DNA of 33,485 nucleotides from WHSV01 sp050694055 (GCA_050694055.1 JBOGWX010000149.1:1-33485); one strand, 5' to 3'. Shown: positions 14,712 to 22,983, numbered from the stretch's first letter. Notes: generated by a model from the letters alone, not told the origin. A program made the numbers and translations.

Positions 14712-15320
14712 TCACCGGGCGCGCGTGTTGATCTCGTTCATGGCTCGCTCGACCCCGACCTCGACGATTCGTTCGACGGCGTCCGCGCCCTCACTCACCA
14801 GGAACGGAAGCTCTTTTCGCTCGGCAGGAGAGAAGCCATCGAGAACATGGCCGACGGTATCAGAGGAGCCGCGCGGACGACCCACGCCGAGCCGTAACCG
14901 CACGAACTCCTTGGTGCCGAGGTGGTTCACGATCGACTTCAGTCCGTTGTGTCCCGCAGTTCCTCCACCCACCTTGATCCGCACCTCGCCGAAGGGAATG
15001 TCGATCTCGTCGTGGAGGACCACCAGTGATGACGGCTCCGCTTTGTAGAAGCGCATCAACTGGCCGAGCGGTCGTCCCGATTCGTTCATGTACGAGGTCG
15101 TGCGCGCGAGCGTCACCTTGTTCTGCGCCAAGTGAACCTCTGCGACCAGGCAGCCGCTCTTGTGTGACCTCAAGTTGGAGTGCGTGCGCTCGAGCAACTC
15201 GCCCAGGACTATTACGCCCGCGTTGTGCCTGGTATTGGCGTAACGATCGCCGGGATTGCCGAGGCCGGCCACGACCCACCGATGGTCCGGCTCGGCCCGC
15301 GAGCGGCGGAAGAGGTGCAT
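14712..15320 (-). CDS. pth: Peptidyl-tRNA hydrolase
   Basis: Pth recycles peptidyl-tRNA released from stalled ribosomes. The 202-residue protein has GLGNPGDRYANTRHNAG, with the catalytic His near residue 30, then TSYMNESGRP. The conserved Asp lies in LVVLHDEIDIPFGEVRIK, followed by GGTAGHNGLKSIVNHLGTKEFVRLRLGVGRP. The N-terminal ten residues are basic and variable. ATG 15320 is 24 bases after the rplY stop, and its own stop overlaps the GTG of the transglycosylase frame. The rplY-pth pairing is conserved in both M. tuberculosis (Rv1015c-Rv1014c) and B. subtilis (ctc-spoVC). Identification is secure. Confidence 0.97.
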   Translation of the reverse strand: MHLFRRSRAEPDHRWVVAGLGNPGDRYANTRHNAGVIVLGELLERTHSNLRSHKSGCLVAEVHLAQNKVTLARTTSYMNESGRPLGQLMRFYKAEPSSLVVLHDEIDIPFGEVRIKVGGGTAGHNGLKSIVNHLGTKEFVRLRLGVGRPRGSSDTVGHVLDGFSPAERKELPFLVSEGADAVERIVEVGVERAMNEINTRAR

Positions 15321-15344
15321 ACGACCAGCCGCCTCGTGCTCGAC

Positions 15345-16055
15345 CTACTCCTCGTCGGAGGAACTCTCGGCCGGTTGCGCCTCGGTGGGCTCGGTCGGCT
15401 CCTCGGTGGGCTCCTCGGCCTCCTCGGCCTCCTCGCCGACCACTTCGGGGGCCTCCTGCTCGACTCCCGCCTCGGCCTCCATCGCCTCGAGCTCCTCCTC
15501 GGAGATAGGAGCCGCAACGACGGCTACGGGCACGTCGGGATCGTTGAGGATGACGTAGTCACGTCCCTGTGCGAGATCCTCGACGCGCAGCGAGTCACCG
15601 ATCTCGAGGCCGGAAATGTCGACGTCGATGCCGGCGGGCACGTTCGTCACTCCACAGCGAACGTGGAGGGTAAACAGTGGCTGCTCGAGCACTCCGCCGG
15701 ACTTCACTCCGGAGGACTCGCCCACCAGGTGCAGAGGCACCTCGACCTCGATCTCCTCCGAACGATCGACCACTACGAAGTCGGCGTGCAGAAGTGTTCC
15801 CCTTACGGGGTCGCGCTGGAGTTCACGGGCGATGGCGAGAGTCGTGCCTCCATCGAGCTCGAGATCGAGCAGCACGTTCATGCCGGCGTCGGTTTGAAAG
15901 GCCGTGATGAGCTCGCGCCGGTCGACCTCGATCGACATGGGATCCATCCCGTGTCCGTACAGGGTCGCGGGCACACGCCCGTCCCTGCGCGCCCGGCGCG
16001 CGGGACCCTTGCCCGTCGTCTCTCTCTGGTTCGCTGCCAGCTTGACCTCAGCCAT
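15345..16055 (-). CDS. rplY: 50S ribosomal protein L25 / general stress protein Ctc
   Basis: L25 of the long CTC (TL5) form binds 5S rRNA. Residues 1-90 make the 5S-binding beta-barrel (ETTGKGPARRARRDGRVPATLYG, then VDRRELITAF). Residues about 92-180 form the second beta domain (FVVVDRSEEIEVEVPLHLVG to DVDISGLEIGDSLRVEDL). A very acidic tail of about 50 residues follows, made almost wholly of Glu, Ala, Pro, Thr and Ser. ATG 16055 has GGAGG 6 bases upstream. It lies ahead of pth and after prs, the usual Gram-positive order. Two hairpins in the 121-base gap to prs suggest its own leader or termination of the prs transcript. Confidence 0.95.
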   Translation of the reverse strand: MAEVKLAANQRETTGKGPARRARRDGRVPATLYGHGMDPMSIEVDRRELITAFQTDAGMNVLLDLELDGGTTLAIARELQRDPVRGTLLHADFVVVDRSEEIEVEVPLHLVGESSGVKSGGVLEQPLFTLHVRCGVTNVPAGIDVDISGLEIGDSLRVEDLAQGRDYVILNDPDVPVAVVAAPISEEELEAMEAEAGVEQEAPEVVGEEAEEAEEPTEEPTEPTEAQPAESSSDEE

Positions 16056-16100
16056 GGGGGGCCTCCAAAGTCGGATCTAGTTGCTTGATGAGTGGGGTGC

Positions 16101-16125
16101 CTCCGGCGCAGAGAACCGGCCGGAG
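16101..16125 (-). promoter_or_regulatory. Hairpin in the rplY leader
   Basis: CTCCGGC and GCCGGAG make a perfect 7-bp stem with an 11-base loop, 46 bases before the rplY start codon. There is no T-tract, so it is more likely a leader or 5S-rRNA-mimic element than a terminator. That role is speculative. Confidence 0.4.
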
Positions 16126-16148
16126 CAACGCGGCGATTATGCCATAAG

Positions 16149-16169
16149 CCCTGCTCAGGCCCAGCAGGG
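16149..16169 (-). terminator. Hairpin just after prs
   Basis: CCCTGCT and AGCAGGG form a perfect 7-bp stem with a 7-base loop, starting 8 bases after the prs stop codon. It lacks a clear T-run, as is common for GC-rich genomes, so it may be a weak terminator or an mRNA-end stabiliser. Confidence 0.45.
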
Positions 16170-16176
16170 AGGGAGG

Positions 16177-17169
16177 TTACGGCTGGTTCTCGCCGTGGAA
16201 CAGCTCGGACACCGAGCCCTCCTCGAACACCGCCTTTATCGTGCTGGCGATCGTCGGCGCGATGGACAGCACGACGAGTTTGTCCATCTGCTTGTCGTCC
16301 TCGATCGGCAGCGTGTTGGTTACCACGAGTTGCTGAAGCTGTGAGTTCTTGATGCGGTCGACGGCGGGCTCGCTGAGGACCGCATGCGTGGCCGCGGCGT
16401 AAACCCCCTTGGCGCCCGACGCGAGTAGCGCCTCGACACCGCTGGTCAGAGTGCCGCCGGTATCGATCATGTCATCGACCACGATACAGGTCTTGTTCTT
16501 GACGTCACCCACGACGGCGAGCGTCTCGGTCACGTTGCGCGCATCCTTGCGCCGCTTCTTGTGCAGGAAACCGACCTGACTGGCGATGCCGTGAAACTCG
16601 GCCAGGTGGTCCGACCACTTGTCGGCCCAACCGCCGCCTCCGGCGTCGGGCGAGATGATCATCACCTCGTGGTCGTCGACGATCTCGCTGAAATGTTCGG
16701 CCAGCATCGGCAACGCGGTCAGGTGATCGAAGGGCACGTCGAAGAATCCTTGGATCTGTCCCGTGTGTAGGTCGACCGCCATCACGCGATCGGCCCCGGC
16801 CGCCTCGAAGAAGTCCGCCATTAGTTTCGCGGTGATGGGTTCGCGCCCGCGCGCCTTTCGATCCTGGCGCGAGTACGGATAGAACGGGCAGACGGCGGTG
16901 ATGCGCTTCGCCGATCCGCGCTTGAGGGCGTCGATCATGATCATTTGCTGCATCACGTTGTGGTCGACCGGCTCGTACATCGACTGGATGACGAAGGCGT
17001 CGATCCCGCGCACGGATTCACCAAAGCGCACGTAGGTCTCGGAGCTGGCGAAGGTCGAGATCTCGACGCTCCCCAGCTTCATGCCGAGGCATTGGGCGAC
17101 TTCCTGAGCGAGGGCGACGTTCGCCGTCCCCGAAAAGATCATCAGGCGCTTTTGAGTAGGCAGCTGCAC
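16177..17169 (-). CDS. prs: Ribose-phosphate pyrophosphokinase (PRPP synthetase)
   Basis: Prs makes PRPP from ribose 5-phosphate and ATP for nucleotide, His and Trp synthesis and, in Actinobacteria, for cell-wall arabinose. The 330-residue protein has the class I pattern: FSGTANVALAQEVAQCLG, ATP-site YSRQDRKARGREPITAKL near 100-117, metal- and ribose-binding DLHTGQIQGFFDVPFDHL, the flexible-loop KKRRKD, and the PRPP loop VVDDMIDTGGTL near 228-240. ATG 17169 is used; the glmU stop lies 34 bases upstream. glmU-prs is the ancestral Gram-positive order. Nothing is missing. Confidence 0.97.
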   Translation of the reverse strand: MQLPTQKRLMIFSGTANVALAQEVAQCLGMKLGSVEISTFASSETYVRFGESVRGIDAFVIQSMYEPVDHNVMQQMIMIDALKRGSAKRITAVCPFYPYSRQDRKARGREPITAKLMADFFEAAGADRVMAVDLHTGQIQGFFDVPFDHLTALPMLAEHFSEIVDDHEVMIISPDAGGGGWADKWSDHLAEFHGIASQVGFLHKKRRKDARNVTETLAVVGDVKNKTCIVVDDMIDTGGTLTSGVEALLASGAKGVYAAATHAVLSEPAVDRIKNSQLQQLVVTNTLPIEDDKQMDKLVVLSIAPTIASTIKAVFEEGSVSELFHGENQP

Positions 17170-17203
17170 GTTCGACCCCTCCGGAGCCTTGACGGACGTA
17201 TCC

Positions 17204-18625
17204 CTATTCTCCCGCGGGTGACTCGTCTGTGTCGCCTTTTCCCTCGGGATCCCGCGGTTTCATCCTGTTTCCCTTGCCCTCGATGATGCGGGCCGGAACC
17301 CCCACCGCCAGGGCTCCCTCGGGAACGTCCTCCCGGACCACGGCTCCTGCTCCCGTGGCCGCCCTCCGGCCGATCCTCACGGGGGCCACCAGCATCGTGT
17401 CCGAGGATATGTAGGCCTCGTCCTCGATGACCGTCCGGTGCTTGGTCCTCCCGTCCCAGTTCGTGGTCACGGTTCCGGCGCCGATATTGACCCCGTCGCC
17501 TATCTCGGCATCGCCCAGGTAGGTCAGGTGGTTTGCCTTGCTGTCCACCCCCAGGTGCGTCTTCTTCGATTCGACGAAGCTGCCGATCTTGGCGCCGCGC
17601 TCGAGGCGCGTGCCGGGCCTGAGCGAAGCGAAGGGGCCCACCGAAGACTGGGGGCCGAGCGAGGACTCGATCACGACCGCGAAGGTGACGGTCGCTCCCT
17701 CCTCTACCTCGGAGTCGACGAGCCGAACCTGCGGACCGATCTCGGCACCGCTTCGAATCAGCGTGCGGCCCTCGATGAAGGTGAAGGGATGGATGACGAC
17801 GTCTGCCTCCACGATGGCGGTGGTATCGATGTAGGTCGTGGCCGGATCGACGATGGTTACGCCCTCCTCCATGAGCCGCTCGCACTCCCGTCGCCTGAGC
17901 GCCGCGGCGGCCACCACCAGTTGCGAACGAGAGTTCACGCCTCGCACCTCCGCATCCTTCGTGCGATAGGCGGCCACGACGTCACCCTCGTCATGGAACA
18001 TCTCCACGACGTCGGTCAGATAGAACTCGCCCTCTGAGTTTTCGTCGTCAACCTTGCCGAGTGCATCCCTGAGGCGTTCGAGATCGAATACGTAGACGCT
18101 GGTATTGATTTCGTCTACCTCCCGCTCCTGCTCGGTCGCGTCTCGGTGCTCGACGATCTTCAGGACTCGACCCTGTTCGTCCCGCATGACTCTGCCGTAG
18201 CCGGAGGGGTCCGGCACACGGGCCGACATCAAGCTGGCTGAGGCGCGGCGCGCCTCGTGTTCGAGGATCAGAGCTCTGAGCGAATGGAAGTTGAGCAGTG
18301 GAGTATCGCCGGGAACGATGAGAACGTTGCCGCTAACGTCATCCAGCGCATCGAGCGCCACGCGCGCCGCATCCGCCGTTCCGCGGGGCGGATCCTGAAC
18401 AACGAACTCGATCCCTTCATCGCACCCCTCTGCCGTCACCGCCGAACGAACCTCCTCGCGCCGCCTGGATGTGACGACGATGGTGCGAGGAGCATCGAGC
18501 GGACGAACGGCCGCCAGGACATGGCCGAGCAGACTGCGTCCGGCCACCCTGTGAAGCACCTTCGGCGTTACCGATCGCATCCTCTTGCCCTCGCCCGCGG
18601 CGAGAACGATGACGCTCAGACTCAT
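17204..18625 (-). CDS. glmU: Bifunctional GlmU (GlcN-1-P acetyltransferase / GlcNAc-1-P uridyltransferase)
   Basis: GlmU makes UDP-GlcNAc for peptidoglycan. ATG 18625 starts MSLSVIVLAAGEGKRMRS, the pyrophosphorylase nucleotide loop, followed by PKVLHRVAGRSLL, a PRGTADAA motif and IVPGDTPLL. Around residues 225-235 AEVRGVNSRSQL links to the left-handed beta-helix of hexapeptide repeats, which holds VESKKTHLG (catalytic His near 355), NHLTYLGDAEIG, NIGAGTVTTNWDG near 383 and GAGAVVREDVPEGALAVG. The tail is charged and variable. The same frame is open far upstream through tRNA-Gln and ispE, but that is a shadow. The 473-residue length is normal for Actinobacteria. Confidence 0.97.
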   Translation of the reverse strand: MSLSVIVLAAGEGKRMRSVTPKVLHRVAGRSLLGHVLAAVRPLDAPRTIVVTSRRREEVRSAVTAEGCDEGIEFVVQDPPRGTADAARVALDALDDVSGNVLIVPGDTPLLNFHSLRALILEHEARRASASLMSARVPDPSGYGRVMRDEQGRVLKIVEHRDATEQEREVDEINTSVYVFDLERLRDALGKVDDENSEGEFYLTDVVEMFHDEGDVVAAYRTKDAEVRGVNSRSQLVVAAAALRRRECERLMEEGVTIVDPATTYIDTTAIVEADVVIHPFTFIEGRTLIRSGAEIGPQVRLVDSEVEEGATVTFAVVIESSLGPQSSVGPFASLRPGTRLERGAKIGSFVESKKTHLGVDSKANHLTYLGDAEIGDGVNIGAGTVTTNWDGRTKHRTVIEDEAYISSDTMLVAPVRIGRRAATGAGAVVREDVPEGALAVGVPARIIEGKGNRMKPRDPEGKGDTDESPAGE

Positions 18626-18683
18626 GGCTCCACCCTCACTCCCGGCTGCCTCCGATTCTCTCTGCTCGAGCCTTACGTTCCTG

Positions 18684-18755
18684 CTGCCCCGCGTGGACTC
18701 GAACCACGACTTAGGGAACCAAAATCCCTCGGGCTGCCACTTACCCCACGGGGCA
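18684..18755 (-). tRNA. tRNA-Gln (anticodon UUG)
   Basis: The minus strand folds as a complete cloverleaf: 7-bp acceptor TGCCCCG/CGGGGCA, D-stem GGGT/GCCC with AAGTGGCA loop, anticodon stem AGGGA/TCCCT with loop TTTTGGT (anticodon TTG at 18720-18722), 4-base variable loop, T-stem CGTGG/CCACG with loop TTCGAGT, and discriminator G. The 3-prime CCA is not encoded. It lies 22 bases after ispE and 58 before glmU, probably processed from a shared transcript. A tRNA-Gln beside glmU is common in Actinobacteria. Confidence 0.96.
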
Positions 18756-18777
18756 TAGACCTCTTGGTGCGAGAAGC

Positions 18778-19671
18778 CTAGCCCAGGCGTTCGATGCACT
18801 GGGGTCTGCTCGAGGTCACGACGACCCGGTCGAACAGTGGCTCGACTGCGCCGGCGATTCCGGCCGCATGGTCCTGGTCCCGCGCGACCGCGATGATCGT
18901 CGGTCCAGAGCCTGACATCAGGGTGCCCAAGGCGCCGGTATCGAGCATCGCTTGCTTGAGTTTGGCCAGCTCGGGACGCAGCCTGAAGGCCGGTCGTTCG
19001 AGGTCGTTGTGCATCAGGGCCGCGACCTCGCCAACGTCTCCCGACCCCAGCGCGAGGCTCATCGGTGCGCTTTGCACGGCGTCGGAGTCGCGCTCGAGAT
19101 CGAAGGCCGCATAGACCGCGCGCGTGAGTAACGGTTGGTGGCTGATGCCCAGCACCACGCTCAGCGAAACGGGGGCCGGGAGGACGGTGATCTCCTCGCC
19201 CCTGCCGGTCGCGAGGGCGGTGCCGCCGGTCAGGCAGTAGGGGACGTCGGCGCCGACCTCGAGAGCTATTCGCTCGAGGCTCGCGCGGTCCAAACCCAAG
19301 CCCCACAACTCGTTGAGTCCCGTCAGAGCCCCCGCCGCATTGCCGCTCCCGCCGCCGAGCCCGGCCCCGATCGGGATCCGCTTCAGAACCTCGATCTGCG
19401 CTCCGCTCGTGGTAGGTGCGCTTCCGATCAACCTTTGCGCGACGAGTCGCACCAGGTTGTTCTCGCTCGAGGGCAGACCGGCCACGTCTCCCTCGGAGCT
19501 GAGATCGACCTCGATTGCGCGCGCGGAGGTCGTTCTCATGGCGATGGAATCGGCGAGGCCGACCGTGTGAAAGATCGTCTCGATCTCGTGATAGCCGTCG
19601 GGCCGGCGCCCGCGCACGCGCAGAAAGAGATTGATCTTGGCGTTGGTTCGCAGCTCCAAGGCCCCCTTCAA
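18778..19671 (-). CDS. ispE: 4-diphosphocytidyl-2-C-methyl-D-erythritol kinase
   Basis: IspE is the ATP-dependent kinase of the MEP isoprenoid pathway (GHMP family). TTG 19671 is chosen because GGAGG lies 8 bases upstream and it overlaps the rsmA stop by four bases (TTGA). The longer frame up to 19731 would overlap rsmA by 60 bases and adds a non-conserved Arg-rich start. Motifs include TNAKINLFLRVRGRRPDGYHE near the N-terminus, PIGAGLGGGSGNAAGAL near residue 104 (ATP-binding glycine loop), DVPYCLTGGTALATGRGE and the C-terminal GTLMSGSGPTIIA. The 297-residue length is normal. rsmA-ispE linkage is conserved in M. tuberculosis (Rv1010-Rv1011). Confidence 0.94.
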   Translation of the reverse strand: MKGALELRTNAKINLFLRVRGRRPDGYHEIETIFHTVGLADSIAMRTTSARAIEVDLSSEGDVAGLPSSENNLVRLVAQRLIGSAPTTSGAQIEVLKRIPIGAGLGGGSGNAAGALTGLNELWGLGLDRASLERIALEVGADVPYCLTGGTALATGRGEEITVLPAPVSLSVVLGISHQPLLTRAVYAAFDLERDSDAVQSAPMSLALGSGDVGEVAALMHNDLERPAFRLRPELAKLKQAMLDTGALGTLMSGSGPTIIAVARDQDHAAGIAGAVEPLFDRVVVTSSRPQCIERLG

Positions 19672-20525
19672 GGGGTGCTCCTCCCGCCGTCGGGGGGGCC
19701 GGGGGCCAGCTCCGTCGCAACGGCCACCCATCCCTCGAGAGGCACTCTCTCCGGCCGCACGCCCGGGTCGACACCGGCTCGGCGAACGAGTTGCTCGGCG
19801 GTGTCGGCGGAGTCCACGAGCGTGGCCAGGCTATTTCTCAACGTCTTGCGTCGTTGCGCGAACGCCGCCCGAACAGTCCTCTTCAAGCACTCGTAATCGA
19901 CCACGGGCGTCGCCCGGCGATCCATGCGGACCAGCACCGAGTCCACGGTCGGCACGGGGAAGAAGGCCTTGCGAGAGACGCGCGCAACAACCTTCGCGTT
20001 GGCCCAGTGACCGACGAGCACGCTGACCTGTCCGTAGGCCTTGCTCCCGGGTGCAGCAGCGAGTCGTTCGCCGACCTCTCTCTGCGTCATAACCGTGAGG
20101 GAAGCTATCTGCGGGGCACTCTCGAGCACGGTAACGACGAGCGGAACGGCAATGTTGTACGGCAGGTTCGCGACCAGTGCTGTGGCGTCGATCGATGCGT
20201 AATCGAGCCGCATCGCATCGGCCTCCATCACCTCCACGTTGTCGATGCCGGCCAGCGACTCGCGTAGAGCGGGCACCACGCGTCCGTCGAACTCGATCGC
20301 CAAGACTTTGCGCGCGACCCCTGCGAGGCCGAGCGTAAGCGAGCCCGCACCGGCCCCGATCTCGAGCACCGACTGCTCGCTCAGGTCACCGCAGGCGTCG
20401 ATCACCTTGCGGATGGTGTTGGGGTCGATGACGAAGTTCTGACCGAGCTCCTTGTGTGGGCGAATGCCGTGCGCATCGAAGAGCTCTCTTATGCGTCGCG
20501 CCCCGAGCAGCCGGCCGTCGGTCAT
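19668..20525 (-). CDS. rsmA: 16S rRNA (adenine1518-N6/adenine1519-N6)-dimethyltransferase RsmA (KsgA)
   Basis: RsmA dimethylates two adjacent adenines near the 3-prime end of 16S rRNA late in 30S assembly. The 285-residue protein has GQNFVIDPNTIRKVIDACG, the SAM-binding motif VLEIGAGAGSLTLGLAG near 55-70, an acidic loop VMEADAMRLDY, and catalytic NLPYNIAVPLV near residue 121, followed by TVMTQREVGERLAA and the KAFFPVPTVDSVLVRM segment. The ATG at 20525 shares one base with the tatD stop, and the stop overlaps the ispE start, so all three are coupled. The M. tuberculosis order has rpfB between tatD and ksgA; here nothing separates them. Confidence 0.97.
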   Translation of the reverse strand: MTDGRLLGARRIRELFDAHGIRPHKELGQNFVIDPNTIRKVIDACGDLSEQSVLEIGAGAGSLTLGLAGVARKVLAIEFDGRVVPALRESLAGIDNVEVMEADAMRLDYASIDATALVANLPYNIAVPLVVTVLESAPQIASLTVMTQREVGERLAAAPGSKAYGQVSVLVGHWANAKVVARVSRKAFFPVPTVDSVLVRMDRRATPVVDYECLKRTVRAAFAQRRKTLRNSLATLVDSADTAEQLVRRAGVDPGVRPERVPLEGWVAVATELAPGPPDGGRSTP

Positions 20526-21289
20526 CAGCCGAGTCCGAAGATCTGTCGCGCGTTTGCGGTCGTCATCCGAGCGAGCTCGGTCTCCTCTTCTCCGCGCGCT
20601 GCGGCCACCGCCTTGCCCACGAACGCGGCGAACGCAGGCTCGTTGGCCTTGCCTCGGTGCGGAACGGGGGCCAGGAAAGGCGAATCGGTCTCGACGAGCA
20701 GACGATCGGCCGGAACCAAACGGGCCGCCGCGCGGAGGTTCTCGGCCGACTTGAACGACACGTTGCCGGCGAAGGACACATACGCGCCGAGCTCCAGCGC
20801 GCGCTTCAGGGTGTTCTCGTCGCCGGACCAGCAGTGAAAGATCAGCCGCTCCGGCGGACCCACTCCCTCGAGCTCCTCGACCACCGCGGCGGTCGAATCC
20901 CGTGTGTGAATCACCAGCGGCTTGCCGTGATCCTTGGCCAACGCAATGTGGTCACGAAAGGCCGCGCGCTGAACATCATGAGGTGTGTAGTCGCGGTAGA
21001 AGTCGAGGCCGGTCTCCCCCACCGCTACAACCTCGCCCCGATTTAGCAGATCGTCGACCCTCACTCGAGCGCGGCGGTCCCAGCTCGTTGCCGCGTTCGG
21101 ATGGACCCCGGCGGACGCATATACCCCTTCGTACCTCCGAGCTATCTCGACAGCGCGCTCACTGGACTCCACCTCGATACCGATGGCAACCATCTGCTCG
21201 ACATCACCTTCCTGCGCGCGCTCGACGATTGCGTCGAGTGATGCTTCCTCTTCACAGAGATGCAGGTGACAATGCGAGTCGAACCACAT
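20525..21289 (-). CDS. tatD: TatD family metal-dependent nuclease
   Basis: TatD is a TIM-barrel amidohydrolase-fold DNase. ATG 21289 begins MWFDSHCHLHL with the first metal-binding HxH at residues 6-8. The other ligands are in GETGLDFYRDYTPHDVQ, VIHTRDS, IFHCWSG and LLVETDSPFLAPVPHRGKANEP. The 254-residue length is normal. The frame extends 53 codons upstream, but that sequence is Arg-rich shadow of metG. It starts 20 bases after metG stops. The cellular role in Actinobacteria is not established; 3-prime exonuclease activity on DNA is known for E. coli TatD. Confidence 0.94.
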   Translation of the reverse strand: MWFDSHCHLHLCEEEASLDAIVERAQEGDVEQMVAIGIEVESSERAVEIARRYEGVYASAGVHPNAATSWDRRARVRVDDLLNRGEVVAVGETGLDFYRDYTPHDVQRAAFRDHIALAKDHGKPLVIHTRDSTAAVVEELEGVGPPERLIFHCWSGDENTLKRALELGAYVSFAGNVSFKSAENLRAAARLVPADRLLVETDSPFLAPVPHRGKANEPAFAAFVGKAVAAARGEEETELARMTTANARQIFGLG

Positions 21290-21309
21290 ACGCGGGGGCG
21301 GCGCGCGTT

Positions 21310-22863
21310 CTACTTCTTGTCGTCTTCGAGGCGAGGAAAGAGTGCCTCGCCCTTCGTCGTCTTCGAGCCCGCAGCGAGACCGCCCCAGCGACCGTCGGCT
21401 GCGAAGGTCGCCTGGTCGATCTCGCGCCCGATGCCGAGCCGTCGCCACAACTCCTGCGACGCACGAGGCGTGGCAGCCGAGGTCAGCAGTGAGATCAGCC
21501 GGAGTGATTCGGCCAGGTTGTAGAGAACCACCTCGAGACGGCGGCGCCGGTCCTCGTCCTTCGCCAGGGCCCAGGGCGTGACCTCCTCGACGTACGCGTT
21601 AGCCCTACGCACGAAGCTCCATCCAGCCTTCAGGGCCTCGGTGGGACTGAGCGCCTCGACCGCCGCCTCCATCCCGGCGCGCGCCCGGTCGTAGGCGTCG
21701 ATCAGCCGGCGATCCACGTCTTCCAACTCGCCGTCGGAGGGCGTCTCGGGGACCTCCCCACCTAGATATCGCTCCACCATATTGAGCACGCGCGACGCGA
21801 GGTTCCCGAAGTCGTTCGCGAGATCCGAGTTGTAGCGCGCGACCATGCTCTCCCACGAGAAGGTGCCGTCCTGTCCGAAGCTGACCTCGCGCAGGAAGTA
21901 GTAGCGGTAGCCGTCGCTTCCGAACGTCTCGGTCAGATCGTGAGGACTGATTCCCGTCAACGACGACTTGCTCATCTTCTCGCCGCCGGCCAGCAGAAAA
22001 CCGTGTGCGTAAACGGTTCTGGGCAACGGAAGGTCGAGCGCCATGAGCATCGCCGGCCAGATCACGGAGTGAAACCACAAGATGTCCTTGCCGACGAGGT
22101 GCACGTCGGCGGGCCAGACACGGTTGAACTTCTCGTCGTCGCTCCCGTAGCCCGCGGCCGTGATGTAGTTCTGCAGCGCGTCGATCCACACGTAGATGAC
22201 GTGCTTGTCGTCCCACGGAATCGGAATGCCCCAGTCAAAGCTGACGCGCGAGATCGAGAGGTCGTCGAGGCCCTGCTTGACCTTGCCCAGCACCTCGTTG
22301 CGCCGTACCTCCGGCATCACGCTGCGCTCGTCGCTGTCCCATAGCTCGATCAACCGGTCCGCGTAACTGCTGAGCCGGAAGAAGTAGTTCTCCTCTTTCA
22401 CGTGCTCGATCTCGCGGGTGGGGTGGAGGGGACACTTGCCGTCGATCAGCTCGTCGGGGGTCTTGAAGGCCTCGCAGCCCACGCAATAGAGCCCCTCGTA
22501 GGACCCGAGGTAGATCTCGCCTCGGTCGTAAAGCTCTTGCACGAACTTCTGCACCGGGCCCTCGTGACGCGCCTCGGTGGTGCGGATGAAGTCGTCGTAG
22601 GAGATGTCGAGCGCCTTCCAGACCTCGTGCCAGCGGGGCACGATCTCGTCTGCCCACTCCTTCGGCTTCATTCCCTTCGCCTCGGCCGCTCTCAGAACGT
22701 TCTGGCCGTGCTCGTCGGTTCCGGTCAAGAAGGTGACGTCGCGCCCCTGCAGACGCTTGAAGCGGGCGATGAAATCCGCCGCCACCTCAGTGTAGGCGTG
22801 GCCCAGGTGGGGCACATCGTTGATGTAGTAGATAGGTGTCGTGATGTAGAAGCTGTCGCCCAT
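21310..22863 (-). CDS. metG: Methionyl-tRNA synthetase
   Basis: MetG charges initiator and elongator tRNA-Met. The class I signatures are HLGH at residues 19-22 and KMSKS near residue 297. A zinc-knuckle CVGC lies near residue 128 and a KCPLHP segment near 145. The anticodon-binding helical domain covers about 360-515. At 517 residues it lacks the C-terminal tRNA-binding domain found in longer enzymes such as that of B. subtilis, similar to the short actinobacterial form. ATG 22863 has GAGGAA 6 bases upstream. It heads the long minus-strand block through tatD, rsmA and ispE and diverges from the AbrB gene; tandem near-palindromes lie in the shared upstream region. Confidence 0.97.
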   Translation of the reverse strand: MGDSFYITTPIYYINDVPHLGHAYTEVAADFIARFKRLQGRDVTFLTGTDEHGQNVLRAAEAKGMKPKEWADEIVPRWHEVWKALDISYDDFIRTTEARHEGPVQKFVQELYDRGEIYLGSYEGLYCVGCEAFKTPDELIDGKCPLHPTREIEHVKEENYFFRLSSYADRLIELWDSDERSVMPEVRRNEVLGKVKQGLDDLSISRVSFDWGIPIPWDDKHVIYVWIDALQNYITAAGYGSDDEKFNRVWPADVHLVGKDILWFHSVIWPAMLMALDLPLPRTVYAHGFLLAGGEKMSKSSLTGISPHDLTETFGSDGYRYYFLREVSFGQDGTFSWESMVARYNSDLANDFGNLASRVLNMVERYLGGEVPETPSDGELEDVDRRLIDAYDRARAGMEAAVEALSPTEALKAGWSFVRRANAYVEEVTPWALAKDEDRRRRLEVVLYNLAESLRLISLLTSAATPRASQELWRRLGIGREIDQATFAADGRWGGLAAGSKTTKGEALFPRLEDDKK

Positions 22864-22896
22864 GTGCCGTTCCTCTGGTGTCGGCGGTAACCCGGA

Positions 22897-22932
22897 CGCC
22901 CGATCGAGTGCTTTTCTTCACCCGATCGAGTG
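22897..22932. promoter_or_regulatory. Tandem near-palindromic sites between metG and the AbrB gene
   Basis: CGCCCGATCGAGTG (22897-22910) and CACCCGATCGAGTG (22919-22932) are direct repeats with a shared 12-bp core and 22-base (two-helical-turn) spacing. Each is close to a palindrome centred on GATC. A weaker CCCG-TTTTGAG copy lies 22 bases further on at 22943. They sit just upstream of the AbrB-gene -35 box and in the metG leader, so a protein bound here could control both. Autoregulation by the AbrB-like protein is a guess. Confidence 0.55.
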
Positions 22933-22954
22933 ACCGTTTTCACCCGTTTTGAGA

Positions 22955-22983
22955 TTGAACCCCGCCCATTGTGAGCACATACT
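22955..22983 (+). promoter_or_regulatory. Sigma-70-type promoter of the AbrB-like gene
   Basis: TTGAAC (-35, 22955-22960) and CATACT (-10, 22978-22983) are separated by exactly 17 bases, with a start expected near 22990 and a 35-base leader before the GTG. It is the best-formed promoter in the window. Confidence 0.6.

Noticed and set aside
18626..19774. Upstream extension of the glmU frame through tRNA-Gln and ispE
   Set aside because: It crosses a complete tRNA and a certain gene in another frame; the true GlmU start is the ATG at 18625.
22864..22896. T-box riboswitch in the metG leader
   Set aside because: No T-box sequence or specifier hairpin is present; the leader is too short and holds only the tandem repeats.
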